Source: Cellvibrio sp. UBA7671
Lineage (GTDB): Bacteria > Pseudomonadota > Gammaproteobacteria > Pseudomonadales > Cellvibrionaceae
Assembly (NCBI GenBank): GCA_002483145.1
Contig: DLHJ01000016.1
Location: 62,001 to 126,000 of the forward strand
Direction of reading: 5' to 3'
Length of the DNA: 64,000 bases
Positions 53,359-61,797 of this stretch are shown piece after piece. Within the stretch, counting starts at the first letter, position 1. Each line of letters opens with the position of its first letter. The position numbers and the translations under genes are program-made. Under the pieces are notes generated by a model. That model made no database searches and was not told where the DNA came from. It was given only the letters and a program-made list of their open reading frames with translations.

Positions 53359-53967
53359 ATGCTGCCAATTGATATAAATTCAGTAAAAGGTTTTTTGGAT
53401 GGCGAAGAGGGTGCTGTTTTATACGAGCAGGCGCTCGCGGTAGCCGCACTCGGTCCCTGTTTGGAAATTGGCAGTTACTGTGGTAAATCCACTGTTTATC
53501 TCGGCAGTGCCTGCAAAAAAGCCAATAGTGTTTTATTTGCAGTTGATCATCATCGCGGCTCGGAAGAGCATCAATTGGGCGAGGAGTATCACGACCCTGC
53601 GCTCTATGATGCGCAATTTGGCAAAATGGATAGCTTCCGTGAATTTCGCCATACGCTTGCGCGTGCGCAGCTTGAAAATACGGTGGTGCCCATTGTTGCT
53701 CCATCACAACTAGCTGCGCGTTATTGGGCTACACCTTTAAGTATGGTGTTTATTGATGGTGGCCATAGTATGGAGGCTGCGTTAACCGATTACCGCGCTT
53801 GGGCGCCGCACGTAGTGCGTGGTGGGTGGCTCGCGATTCACGATGTATTTCCCAATCCCGCCGATGGCGGTCGTCCGCCGTTTGAAATTTGGAAGTTGGC
53901 TCAGGCTTCGGGTTTATTCGAGGCTATGCCGTTGATAAAAACCCTCGGCCTGTTGCGGCGCGTATAA
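53359..53967 (+). CDS. Class I SAM-dependent methyltransferase (Methyltransf_24-like)
   Basis: A 202-aa methyltransferase. Motif I is in GPCLEIGSYCGKSTVYLGS, an acidic residue follows at FAVDHHRG, and VFIDGGHSMEAALTDYRAW corresponds to the later motifs. The fold resembles cephalosporin hydroxylase/rhamnosyl O-methyltransferase-type enzymes. It is divergent from the acyltransferase (91-nt gap). The substrate is unknown. Confidence 0.82.
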   Translation: MLPIDINSVKGFLDGEEGAVLYEQALAVAALGPCLEIGSYCGKSTVYLGSACKKANSVLFAVDHHRGSEEHQLGEEYHDPALYDAQFGKMDSFREFRHTLARAQLENTVVPIVAPSQLAARYWATPLSMVFIDGGHSMEAALTDYRAWAPHVVRGGWLAIHDVFPNPADGGRPPFEIWKLAQASGLFEAMPLIKTLGLLRRV

Positions 53968-54002
53968 AAAATTACACCGCTTACAAAACACGGCGAGTGT
54001 CA

Positions 54003-54821
54003 TCATTTAATTACCCAAATAAACGCAAAGCCGCCGCGATAAGAGTGATCAGTCGACACCAGCGAGCTTTTATTAAAATCGGTTCCGCTGATATTGTCGT
54101 AGCGAATAAATAATGCAAGCCGGGTTTTAATCCCGCTGTGATTAAAGCTGCGGCTCAATGCCATTTGATTATTCCAACCGCTATAGCCTCCATCGGCATC
54201 AAAATAACGGCGCGCTTCAGTCACATACTCTTGTTTTACATTGTAGTAATAATCGTGATAGTCATCGCTCGCAAACATCACGCCTGCGCGATAAGTAAAT
54301 GTCCAATCACTAAGCCGGGTGCGATAAACAAATTGCGGTTGAAAGGCGGAGCCGATATAACCTGATTCATCTGCATCTATGGCAAACACCGCTCGCCAAG
54401 GGATTTGTAAATGCCAGCCGTGTGAAAAATCAGCGCCTGTTAAATTGATATTAAACGATGGCCCAAGCTCCAGAGTGGAGCCTAATTCCGGCATATCTTC
54501 ACGCAGTTCATTTTTGTCGGTATCGGGAGTAATGGCCGCACTGGCGCTAAAAGTAAATTCGTATTGATCGGTGCGTAAAAAATTTCCGCGAATACCCTCT
54601 CGATCCGAGCGAATTATTTTTCCGCGATAGACAACATAGGGGATCGGGCTGATAAAACTGCGGTACTCATCAGACCCACGATAATCAGGACCGGTGACAG
54701 CTCCTATGCCTAATCCAAGTTCCCATTTTTTATCGGTGTCATCCTGCGCATTGCTGATATTGCAAATACCGGTGAGCAGGATCGATGTAACGGCGAGCTT
54801 CAATAAGTAATGTAAATTCAT
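54003..54821 (-). CDS. MipA/OmpV-family outer-membrane protein
   Basis: A 272-aa beta-barrel with a Sec signal peptide (ending NISNA-QDD). The family start KWELGLGIGAVTGPDYRGSDEY is followed by alternating amphipathic strands and a C-terminal YRGGFAFIWVIK. MipA was described as a scaffold for murein synthesis in E. coli, but most family members are of unknown role. It stands alone between a methyltransferase and dbpA. Confidence 0.9.
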   Translation of the reverse strand: MNLHYLLKLAVTSILLTGICNISNAQDDTDKKWELGLGIGAVTGPDYRGSDEYRSFISPIPYVVYRGKIIRSDREGIRGNFLRTDQYEFTFSASAAITPDTDKNELREDMPELGSTLELGPSFNINLTGADFSHGWHLQIPWRAVFAIDADESGYIGSAFQPQFVYRTRLSDWTFTYRAGVMFASDDYHDYYYNVKQEYVTEARRYFDADGGYSGWNNQMALSRSFNHSGIKTRLALFIRYDNISGTDFNKSSLVSTDHSYRGGFAFIWVIK

Positions 54822-54936
54822 AAAAAATGATCTAATCCAATAGTGCGCTTAGCCCTTATCGATGGGCGACTTGAAGGGATTTTACTGGTATTCTGCCGCC
54901 ATTATCCACGTAATTACTTATCCCATAGAGATTCCT

Positions 54937-56313
54937 GTGACTACCACTGCTTTTTCATCTTTACCGCTCAGCGCCGATATGCTCGCCAACCTTGAATCAC
55001 TCGGGTATAACGAGATGACACCCATTCAGGCAAAAAGTTTACCCCTGGTTTTGCAAGGACAAGATATTATTGCCCAGGCAAAAACCGGTAGCGGAAAAAC
55101 TGCCGCTTTCGGTATTGCGCTGCTGGAAAAATTAAATGTGCGTTTTTTTGGTGTACAGGCGTTAGTGCTTTGCCCAACGCGTGAGCTTGCTGATCAAGTC
55201 GCAAAAGAAATTCGTCGCCTTGCACGCTTGACCCATAACGTAAAAGTGTTGACGCTTTGTGGTGGTGTTTCAATTGGGCCGCAAATTGGCTCGCTTGAAC
55301 GTGGAGCGCACATTGTTGTCGGAACGCCGGGGCGTATTGTCGATCACATCGCTAAAGGCACATTAAAACTCGATAGCGTCAATCAGTTAGTTCTGGACGA
55401 AGCTGATCGTATGTTAGAGATGGGTTTTTCAGAAGATATCGATAAGGTATTAGAAGCCTGTAACACAGATCGCCAAACGTTATTATTTTCTGCTACCTAT
55501 CCTGACGATATAAAAAAAATCAGCACGCGCTGCCAGCGCGATCCGCAAATGGTTAGTGTGGAATCTATCCACTCCGAAACCAATATCGAACAGCACTTTT
55601 ATGAATTGCGTGCTGACGATGAAATCTATCCCGCCGTATTAACCGTGCTGGCGCATTTTCAACCGGAAACCTCCATCGCATTTTGCAATACCAAAATCGC
55701 TTGCGATGAATTGTTGGATTATTTGCGTGACCAGGGTGTGAATGCGTTGGCATTGCATGGTGACTTGGAACAAAAAGAGCGCGATCAGGTATTAGTGCGT
55801 TTTTCCAATAGAAGCTGTTCGGTATTGATTGCCACCGATGTTGCTGCACGCGGCATTGATATCAAAGGATTGGATGCAGTAATTAATGTGGATTTGGCAC
55901 GCGACAGCGAAGTGCATGTGCATCGCATTGGCCGCACCGGTCGTGCTGGTGAATCTGGCTTGGCATTAAATTTGGTCGTGCAGAAAGAAGTGCATAAAAT
56001 CAATCGCCTCGAAGATTATATGAAGCAGTCGATTGCTCTGGAGCCTCTGCCACAAGCCGATAAAAAATCTCTCCCTGTCCCCACCATGGTGACTTTGCAT
56101 ATTGATGGTGGCAAAAAAGATAAATTACGCCCTGGTGATATTATCGGTGCCTTAACCAAAGACGCAGGTTTACCCTTTGAAAAAATCGGTAAAATCGATA
56201 TGTTTGATTTTTCTGCTTATGTGGCAGTGGATCACAGCATCGCGCGCGCAGCATTAAAACAGTTGTCGGATGGAAAGTTAAAAGGACGAAAGTTTCGCGC
56301 GCGAAAACTCTAG
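54937..56313 (+). CDS. dbpA: ATP-dependent RNA helicase DbpA
   Basis: A 458-aa DEAD-box helicase that remodels 23S rRNA during 50S assembly. I choose the GTG at 54937, which gives the E. coli-like start TTTAFSSLPLSADMLANLE and length (E. coli DbpA is 457 aa); the ATG at 54862 adds an unlikely extension. Motifs are complete: AQAKTGSGKT, LDEADRM, FSAT and HRIGRTGRAG. The C-terminal about 75 residues are the RNA-binding domain that recognises hairpin 92 (VTLHIDGGKKDKLRPGDIIG). Confidence 0.95.
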   Translation: MTTTAFSSLPLSADMLANLESLGYNEMTPIQAKSLPLVLQGQDIIAQAKTGSGKTAAFGIALLEKLNVRFFGVQALVLCPTRELADQVAKEIRRLARLTHNVKVLTLCGGVSIGPQIGSLERGAHIVVGTPGRIVDHIAKGTLKLDSVNQLVLDEADRMLEMGFSEDIDKVLEACNTDRQTLLFSATYPDDIKKISTRCQRDPQMVSVESIHSETNIEQHFYELRADDEIYPAVLTVLAHFQPETSIAFCNTKIACDELLDYLRDQGVNALALHGDLEQKERDQVLVRFSNRSCSVLIATDVAARGIDIKGLDAVINVDLARDSEVHVHRIGRTGRAGESGLALNLVVQKEVHKINRLEDYMKQSIALEPLPQADKKSLPVPTMVTLHIDGGKKDKLRPGDIIGALTKDAGLPFEKIGKIDMFDFSAYVAVDHSIARAALKQLSDGKLKGRKFRARKL

Positions 56314-56379
56314 TAAGGCTTCAGATTTAGCTATCAGCGTACAGCACAAAAAAATAACGCATAAATAAAAGGAAAACCC

Positions 56380-57693
56380 ATGGCCATAGCAGCAGTCGTC
56401 ATAGCAATCCTGATCCTTGTGGTGCTCATTACCGGATTAAAACTCAATCCATTTCTCGCATTTCTGGTTTCGGCCATATCCGCCGCGATAATGCTGGGTA
56501 TTCCACTCGATAAAATTCCTGCAACAATTGAAGCGGGGATTGGTGCAATGTTGGGGTCGCTGGCCATTATTTTATGCCTCGGCGCCATGTTCGGAAAACT
56601 TGTTGCGGAGTCGGGCGCTGCGCAACAAATCAGTCGCAGTTTAATGAATTGGTGCGGGCCAAAATATATTACCTGGGCACTGATGCTCACCGGTTTTATC
56701 GTCGGTATACCCTTGTTTTACAATGTCGGATTCGTCTTGTTAGTACCGCTGGTATTTTCAGTAATGTACCAAACCAAATTGCCCGCAGTGTATTTAGGTA
56801 TTCCGCTGCTCGCCGCGCTCTCTGTGACTCACGGCTTTCTACCACCCCATCCATCACCTGTTGCATTGATTCCACAGTTCGGCGCGAGTATGGGCACCAC
56901 ATTGTTTTATGGAATCATGGTCGCCATTCCCACCATGATTGTCGCGGGGCCACTTTTTTCCTCCCGTTTGAAATCCATTCAAAGCACACCACTTGCTACC
57001 TTTAAACCGACTGATTTGCCAGAGGGTGAATTACCCGGCGTTGCCAATAGTTTTATTACTGCATTGCTGCCGGTGTTGTTAATTGCACTGAGCAGTATTG
57101 CTGTTTATACCTTGCCCACTGCGCTTGCAGAAACACCGCTGATAAAACTTCTAAGTAATTCGATGATAGTGCTGATGATCGCGCTTGCTATAGCGACAGT
57201 GACTTTGGGGTTAAAGCGCGGTATGAGCATTGGCAAAGTGATGAATGTGTATAGCGATGCAATTAAAGATATCGCTGTTATTTTATTGATTGTCGCTGGT
57301 GCCGGTGCATTAAAACAAGTGATGGTCGTTAGCGGAGTGAGCGAGCAGTTAGCGCACTCGCTGGAAAATATTGCACTCAATCCTTTGATATTGGCCTGGT
57401 TGATTGCAACCGTTATCCGCATTGCTCTGGGTTCTGCTACTGTTGCGGGCCTAACTGCAGCCGGTATTGTTGCGCCGATTATTCCGCTGACCGGTGCTGA
57501 CCCAAACCTGATGGTGTTGGCCATTGGTGCTGGTAGTTTAATGTGCTCCCACGTAAATGATTCAGGGTTTTGGATGTATAAGGAATATTTTAATTTGAGT
57601 TTAAAAGATACCTTTAAATCCTGGTCGCTGATGGAAACAATTATTGGGGTGATGGGATTAATTGGTGTGTTGGTATTGGATGTTTTTGTTTGA
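56380..57693 (+). CDS. Gluconate:H+ symporter, GntP family
   Basis: A 437-aa inner-membrane carrier with about 12-14 hydrophobic segments. Family hallmarks are GAMFGKLVAESGAAQQIS, GIPLFYNVGFVLLVPL, FLPPHPSPVALIPQFGA and CSHVNDSGFWMYKEYF. Relatives transport gluconate or related hexonates. No gluconate kinase or regulator is adjacent, so the substrate is an inference. A terminator follows. Confidence 0.93.
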   Translation: MAIAAVVIAILILVVLITGLKLNPFLAFLVSAISAAIMLGIPLDKIPATIEAGIGAMLGSLAIILCLGAMFGKLVAESGAAQQISRSLMNWCGPKYITWALMLTGFIVGIPLFYNVGFVLLVPLVFSVMYQTKLPAVYLGIPLLAALSVTHGFLPPHPSPVALIPQFGASMGTTLFYGIMVAIPTMIVAGPLFSSRLKSIQSTPLATFKPTDLPEGELPGVANSFITALLPVLLIALSSIAVYTLPTALAETPLIKLLSNSMIVLMIALAIATVTLGLKRGMSIGKVMNVYSDAIKDIAVILLIVAGAGALKQVMVVSGVSEQLAHSLENIALNPLILAWLIATVIRIALGSATVAGLTAAGIVAPIIPLTGADPNLMVLAIGAGSLMCSHVNDSGFWMYKEYFNLSLKDTFKSWSLMETIIGVMGLIGVLVLDVFV

Positions 57694-57711
57694 AGTTTGC
57701 TGCATTAAAAT

Positions 57712-57746
57712 AAAACGCCCGACCTGGAGGCAGATCGGGCGTTTTT
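57712..57746. terminator. Terminator between gntP-like gene and hslO
   Basis: AAAACGCCCGA and TCGGGCGTTTT form an 11-bp stem with a 12-nt loop and A/T flanks, between convergent genes. Confidence 0.9.
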
Positions 57747-57771
57747 CCAACCTACGGACACATGAAGAAAA

Positions 57772-58677
57772 TTAATGAAGTATATTGCCACCCAGTAATT
57801 TGCGCACTTCATCAGCCGCAAAATGATAGTGCTGGTTGCAGAACTGGCAGTCGATATCAATGCTACCTTTCTCGATTAATAATGATTCAACCTCTTCGTT
57901 GCCAATCGCCAGGAGTGCGTTAGCGCTGCGCTCGCGCGAGCAGCTGCAGGCAAAGCGCAACGCTTTTGGTTCATATAGTCGCAACGGTTGCTCGTTGAAT
58001 AGACGATAGAGCACTGTTGAATGCTCCAGCTCCAACAATTCCTCTGCCTTAATGGTGTCGGCCAGGGTGATAATGGTTTCCCATTTATCCTGGTTGTCTT
58101 CCTCGTTAGTAATTAATTGTTGCGGTAACGCCTGAATTAAAAATCCGGTCGCAATATCGTTATTGGCAGCAAACCACAAGCGGGTGGCAAGCTGTTCTGA
58201 TTGGTAAAAATAGTGCTCCAAACAACCCGCAAGATTTTCCGCATCCATAGGTACTATACCTTGATGGCGTTCAAGTGTGCCGCCGAAATTCTCACTGCGC
58301 TGCGGCTCAATAGTGATAACCAAAATGCCGTTGCCTAATAGCTTTTGCAGGCTACCATGACTGGCTAATTCATCGCTAAGTTCTATATTGGGATTAATGC
58401 GCACTATGCCACGCAAATCATTATGATGATTGCACTCAGCCATAATGGTGCTGACTGGGCCGTCACCGCGCGCTTGCAGAATAATTTTTCCATCAAACTT
58501 TAAGGTGCTGGATAACAATCCCACTGCTGCCAAAAATTCACCGAGTAAACGACGAATAGCGGGAACCTGCGGGTTGTGGCTTAACACTTCGCGATAGCTG
58601 TCACCCAAGGTGACTATCTCGCCGCGAATATCGCAGTCATCAAATAAAAAACGGTGCAGTAGATCATTGCTTGGCAT
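57772..58677 (-). CDS. hslO: Hsp33 redox-regulated chaperone
   Basis: A 301-aa chaperone holdase activated by oxidation. The C-terminal zinc site is intact: FACSCSRE and DCQFCNQHY supply the four cysteines. The core includes GDSYREVLSHN and VGLLSSTLKFDGKIILQARGDGP. It precedes nothing on its own strand and sits downstream of hslR and yrfG, the usual yrfG-hslR-hslO order. Confidence 0.96.
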   Translation of the reverse strand: MPSNDLLHRFLFDDCDIRGEIVTLGDSYREVLSHNPQVPAIRRLLGEFLAAVGLLSSTLKFDGKIILQARGDGPVSTIMAECNHHNDLRGIVRINPNIELSDELASHGSLQKLLGNGILVITIEPQRSENFGGTLERHQGIVPMDAENLAGCLEHYFYQSEQLATRLWFAANNDIATGFLIQALPQQLITNEEDNQDKWETIITLADTIKAEELLELEHSTVLYRLFNEQPLRLYEPKALRFACSCSRERSANALLAIGNEEVESLLIEKGSIDIDCQFCNQHYHFAADEVRKLLGGNILH

Positions 58678-58715
58678 ATATCTGTCTCATTAAAAAGCAG
58701 TTATCTCACTAACAA

Positions 58716-59147
58716 TTAATTGTCGTCGCCCAGTAAATTAATGCGCTGGAAGCGGTGAATATGGCGGCGGTCTTTTTTGCTGGGGCGCTGGTGGCTGATG
58801 ATGTAGCTGCCCAGCCCGGCTTTACGTTCGGCGGTGCGTTTTTCGCGCAGGGTTTTACTTTCTTCGGTTTCTTCGTACAACAATGCTGCTTCCGGTGCGC
58901 CGCGGCGCTGGGCAGATAACGCTTTTACCACAACGATTTTTTCATCCAGATCCTGGCGGATAGTTAACACCAAACCCACAGTGACTTCTTTGCTGGGTTT
59001 GATGCGCTGGCCATCGCAATGAATCTTGCCGCCGTCGATCGCCTGTTTGGAGAGGCTGCGGGTTTTAAAAAAGCGCGCGGCCCACAGCCATTTGTCAATG
59101 CGGATTTTATCGTCGTCATCGTCTTGTTCGGTTTTCTGCTTACTCAT
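58716..59147 (-). CDS. hslR: Hsp15 heat-shock protein (S4 domain)
   Basis: A 143-aa RNA-binding protein. The S4 domain is visible as IRIDKWLWAARFFKTRSLSKQAIDGG, and the C-terminus is basic (KDRRHIHRFQ). Hsp15 binds stalled 50S subunits carrying nascent chains. It starts 3 nt after yrfG ends, so both are translated from one mRNA with hslO. Confidence 0.95.
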   Translation of the reverse strand: MSKQKTEQDDDDDKIRIDKWLWAARFFKTRSLSKQAIDGGKIHCDGQRIKPSKEVTVGLVLTIRQDLDEKIVVVKALSAQRRGAPEAALLYEETEESKTLREKRTAERKAGLGSYIISHQRPSKKDRRHIHRFQRINLLGDDN

Positions 59148-59150
59148 ACA

Positions 59151-59807
59151 TTAATTTACCGCTGGCATAATTTCATCAAAGTGATGGATGGCTGGGTACT
59201 GCTCCATACGCCGCTCAATTTTGCTATCGGGCTGATGAATGCCCAGCAAATGTTTAATGCCAAAGGTTTTGGCAGAATCTAAAATGCGTACCGTGTCATC
59301 AATAAATAAGGTGCGCGCGGGATCAAATTGTTCACGCGCTTGTAATTCCTGCCAGAATTTTTGCGATTCTTTTGGCTCATTAAATTCGTGCGATGAAATA
59401 ATTACATCCAGCCATTGATCGATTTGGGTCACTTGCATTTTGAGCGATAGGCTTTGCGGGTGCGCATTAGTCACCAGCAATACTTTTTTGCCACGCGCGC
59501 GCAACCGCCGCAAAAATTCGCCAACATGGGGGCGGATCTGGATTTTGTGTTTGACTTCGTCTTTTAAGCTGACGATATCGACATCCAGTGCCTTGGACCA
59601 AAATTCCAGGCAGTACCACTGCAAGGTGCCTTCGTGTTGATGAATATCGGCTTTTAATTTTGCATTGGCGGTGGCCAGATCGACATTGTGGATTTGCGCG
59701 TAGCGCTGGGGCAGGTGATCCAACCAAAAATAATTATCGAAATGCAGATCCAACAAGGTACCATCCATATCCAGCATGACAGTATCTATTAAGTCCCAAT
59801 TGATCAT
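59151..59807 (-). CDS. yrfG: HAD-family hydrolase YrfG (GMP/IMP nucleotidase-like)
   Basis: A 218-aa haloacid-dehalogenase hydrolase with motif I DMDGTLLDLHFDNYFW, motif II VLLVTNAH, and the lysine/DD region TLFIDDTVRILDSAK. The adjacency to hslR-hslO and the divergent nudE match E. coli yrfG (nudF group nucleotidase of purine mononucleotides). Confidence 0.93.
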   Translation of the reverse strand: MINWDLIDTVMLDMDGTLLDLHFDNYFWLDHLPQRYAQIHNVDLATANAKLKADIHQHEGTLQWYCLEFWSKALDVDIVSLKDEVKHKIQIRPHVGEFLRRLRARGKKVLLVTNAHPQSLSLKMQVTQIDQWLDVIISSHEFNEPKESQKFWQELQAREQFDPARTLFIDDTVRILDSAKTFGIKHLLGIHQPDSKIERRMEQYPAIHHFDEIMPAVN

Positions 59808-59846
59808 AAAATTGTCTCACCACATTCTGCAAACTGTACTCGACCT

Positions 59847-60449
59847 ATGCCGACCAAGCCCAGTATTTTGAAGCGCGCGACAGTAGCGCGCAGCCGATTA
59901 TTCCGTGCCGATGAAATTCACCTGCGTTTTAGCAACGGTGAAGAGCGCACCTACGAGAAGCTCTGTTCCGGAGGGCCGGGGGCGGTGCTTATTGTACCCT
60001 TGCTCGATGAAAATACGGTGCTTTTGGTGCGCGAATATGCGGCCGGCATTGAGGATTACCACCTCGCGCTACCCAAAGGTGCGATCGACCAGGGCGAAAC
60101 CCTGCTGGCGGCGGCTAACCGTGAACTGAAAGAAGAGGTGGGTTACGGTGCCCGCAAACTGCAATTCCTCAAACGCATCAATCTCTCGCCCGCCTATATG
60201 GAGCACGGTATTAATGTAGTCATCGCCTGGGAGCTCTACCCCGAACGTCTGGAGGGCGATGAACCCGAGCCTATTGAAGTCGTGCCCTATCCTTTATCGG
60301 ATTTGCTGCAGCTGATTGCCCGCGCCGATGTCTGCGAAGGCCGCAGTATCGCGGCCCTGTTTATGGTTCGCGAATGGTTGGCGGGTAATTACCAGGCACC
60401 CGAGCCAGTGTTGGATTTATCCTTAACACCGGAGGTCAAGTATGACTAA
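59847..60449 (+). CDS. nudE: ADP compounds hydrolase NudE
   Basis: A 200-aa Nudix enzyme that hydrolyses ADP-ribose, NADH and diadenosine polyphosphates. The Nudix box reads KGAIDQGETLLAAANRELKEEVGYG, preceded by VREYAAGIEDYHLALP. It is divergent from yrfG with a 39-nt gap and overlaps cysQ by 8 nt, so the pair is translationally coupled. Confidence 0.95.
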   Translation: MPTKPSILKRATVARSRLFRADEIHLRFSNGEERTYEKLCSGGPGAVLIVPLLDENTVLLVREYAAGIEDYHLALPKGAIDQGETLLAAANRELKEEVGYGARKLQFLKRINLSPAYMEHGINVVIAWELYPERLEGDEPEPIEVVPYPLSDLLQLIARADVCEGRSIAALFMVREWLAGNYQAPEPVLDLSLTPEVKYD

Positions 60450-61323
60450 TCATCCTATCAGCGCCGAGTTGATCGAACAGCTAGTCGATCTCAGCCGCCG
60501 CGCGGGGGCGGCAATAATGGCTATCTACAACAACAAAGACAGCTACAACATCGAACAAAAGACCGATGAATCGCCTCTGACAGCGGCCGATTTAGCGGCA
60601 CACCGGTTGATTAGCGCTGAGTTGCCGAAGTTGTTGCCGCTGCCGGTTATCTCGGAAGAGGGGGAAATCCCCGAGTTTGCCGACCGCAATTTATGGGAAC
60701 ACTATTGGTTGGTCGATCCCCTCGATGGCACCAAGGAATTTATCGCCGGCAATGGCCAGTTCACCGTCAATATTGCGCTGATCCAGCGTGGCCGAGCACT
60801 TCTGGGTGTGGTTCATGTGCCAGTCACTGACGTCACTTACCTCGGAGTGCTGGATGCGCGCGATGCCAGTAGCATAGGTGCGTTCAAGTATATGGAGGGT
60901 GGCCATCGCAAACCTATCACCGTGCGTCCGCTACTGGAACGATTTTCCGGGAAGCAACCCTTTACTGTATTACTCAGCCATCGCCACAACACCCAGGCCA
61001 CTGTCGATTTAATGGAGACAATTACTCACAATTGGCCGGGTGCGATAGAGACCACTAATGCCGGTAGTTCACTTAAGTTTTGTGTGATTGCCGAAGGACT
61101 CGCGGATTTTTATCCGCGTTTGGCACCTACCTCGGAGTGGGATACCGCCGCGGCACAGGCTGTATTAGAGGCTGCAGGTGGGCAAGTCGTCTGCGCGAAC
61201 CCCTCATTGCCAGCGCTGATATACAACGCGTCTGAAGATTTGCTCAATCCACATTTTTATGCGCTAGGCGATAAAAACTTCTTTTGGGAAAAATTGTTGG
61301 TGGCCGATGAGTTGGTCAATTAA
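60442..61323 (+). CDS. cysQ: 3'(2'),5'-bisphosphate nucleotidase CysQ
   Basis: A 293-aa lithium-sensitive phosphatase of the inositol monophosphatase superfamily that recycles PAP formed in sulfate assimilation. Metal-binding motifs are present: SEEGEIPEF, LVDPLDGTKEFI and EWDTAAAQAVLEAAGG. It follows nudE as in many gammaproteobacteria; both degrade adenine nucleotide by-products. Confidence 0.95.
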   Translation: MTNHPISAELIEQLVDLSRRAGAAIMAIYNNKDSYNIEQKTDESPLTAADLAAHRLISAELPKLLPLPVISEEGEIPEFADRNLWEHYWLVDPLDGTKEFIAGNGQFTVNIALIQRGRALLGVVHVPVTDVTYLGVLDARDASSIGAFKYMEGGHRKPITVRPLLERFSGKQPFTVLLSHRHNTQATVDLMETITHNWPGAIETTNAGSSLKFCVIAEGLADFYPRLAPTSEWDTAAAQAVLEAAGGQVVCANPSLPALIYNASEDLLNPHFYALGDKNFFWEKLLVADELVN

Positions 61324-61574
61324 TCTTGTTGAATTTGAGCGGTTGCACCTGAGAGGTGCAGCGACAATCCCGCCGGTTTTATAACCAAAGTGCTAGTGGT
61401 TCGAGAAGAAAATATTCTAAGTTCAAGGTGGTTAATAGTTATGCATCTGGGCTAGTCTTCATTGGCAGGGAATGAAAATCTATACAGACCTACACAAAAC
61501 TTTCTCGAATCAAATAATCCTCTGCAACACCCGCCACACTACTTTTGTTATTCAGTTCTTAGGGAGCGTTATTC
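61324..61574. other. Intergenic region after cysQ
   Basis: The 250 nt contain a perfect 7-bp hairpin (TGCACCT-GAG-AGGTGCA, 61344-61360) without a T-tract. It could be a weak terminator. No RNA gene or promoter could be assigned. The small gene at 61575 has AGGGAG 9 nt upstream of its start. Confidence 0.45.
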
Positions 61575-61790
61575 ATGAGAAGACAAAGCAAAAATTTAAA
61601 GGCCGATTTTAATACTAGCCGTGCTGATTTAATGCGCGACAAACTGCTGCGCGAAATCTCCGATTATGAGCGCCAACTGGCCGAATTGAAATTAAATGGC
61701 GCGCAGGTGAATTTCACCATGATCCAAACTTATAAAGAATTAATCAGTGCGCGCCAAGCTATGCTGAAGCGTTTACCCGTGCATTACTAG
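61575..61790 (+). CDS. Small helical hypothetical protein
   Basis: A 71-aa basic protein that is almost entirely helical, with a coiled-coil-like stretch (RDKLLREISDYERQLAELK). It has a good ribosome site (AGGGAG) and ends 7 nt before the convergent GGDEF-EAL gene stop. No signal peptide or membrane segment is seen. No family is recognised. Confidence 0.7.
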   Translation: MRRQSKNLKADFNTSRADLMRDKLLREISDYERQLAELKLNGAQVNFTMIQTYKELISARQAMLKRLPVHY

Positions 61791-61797
61791 CAGCTAA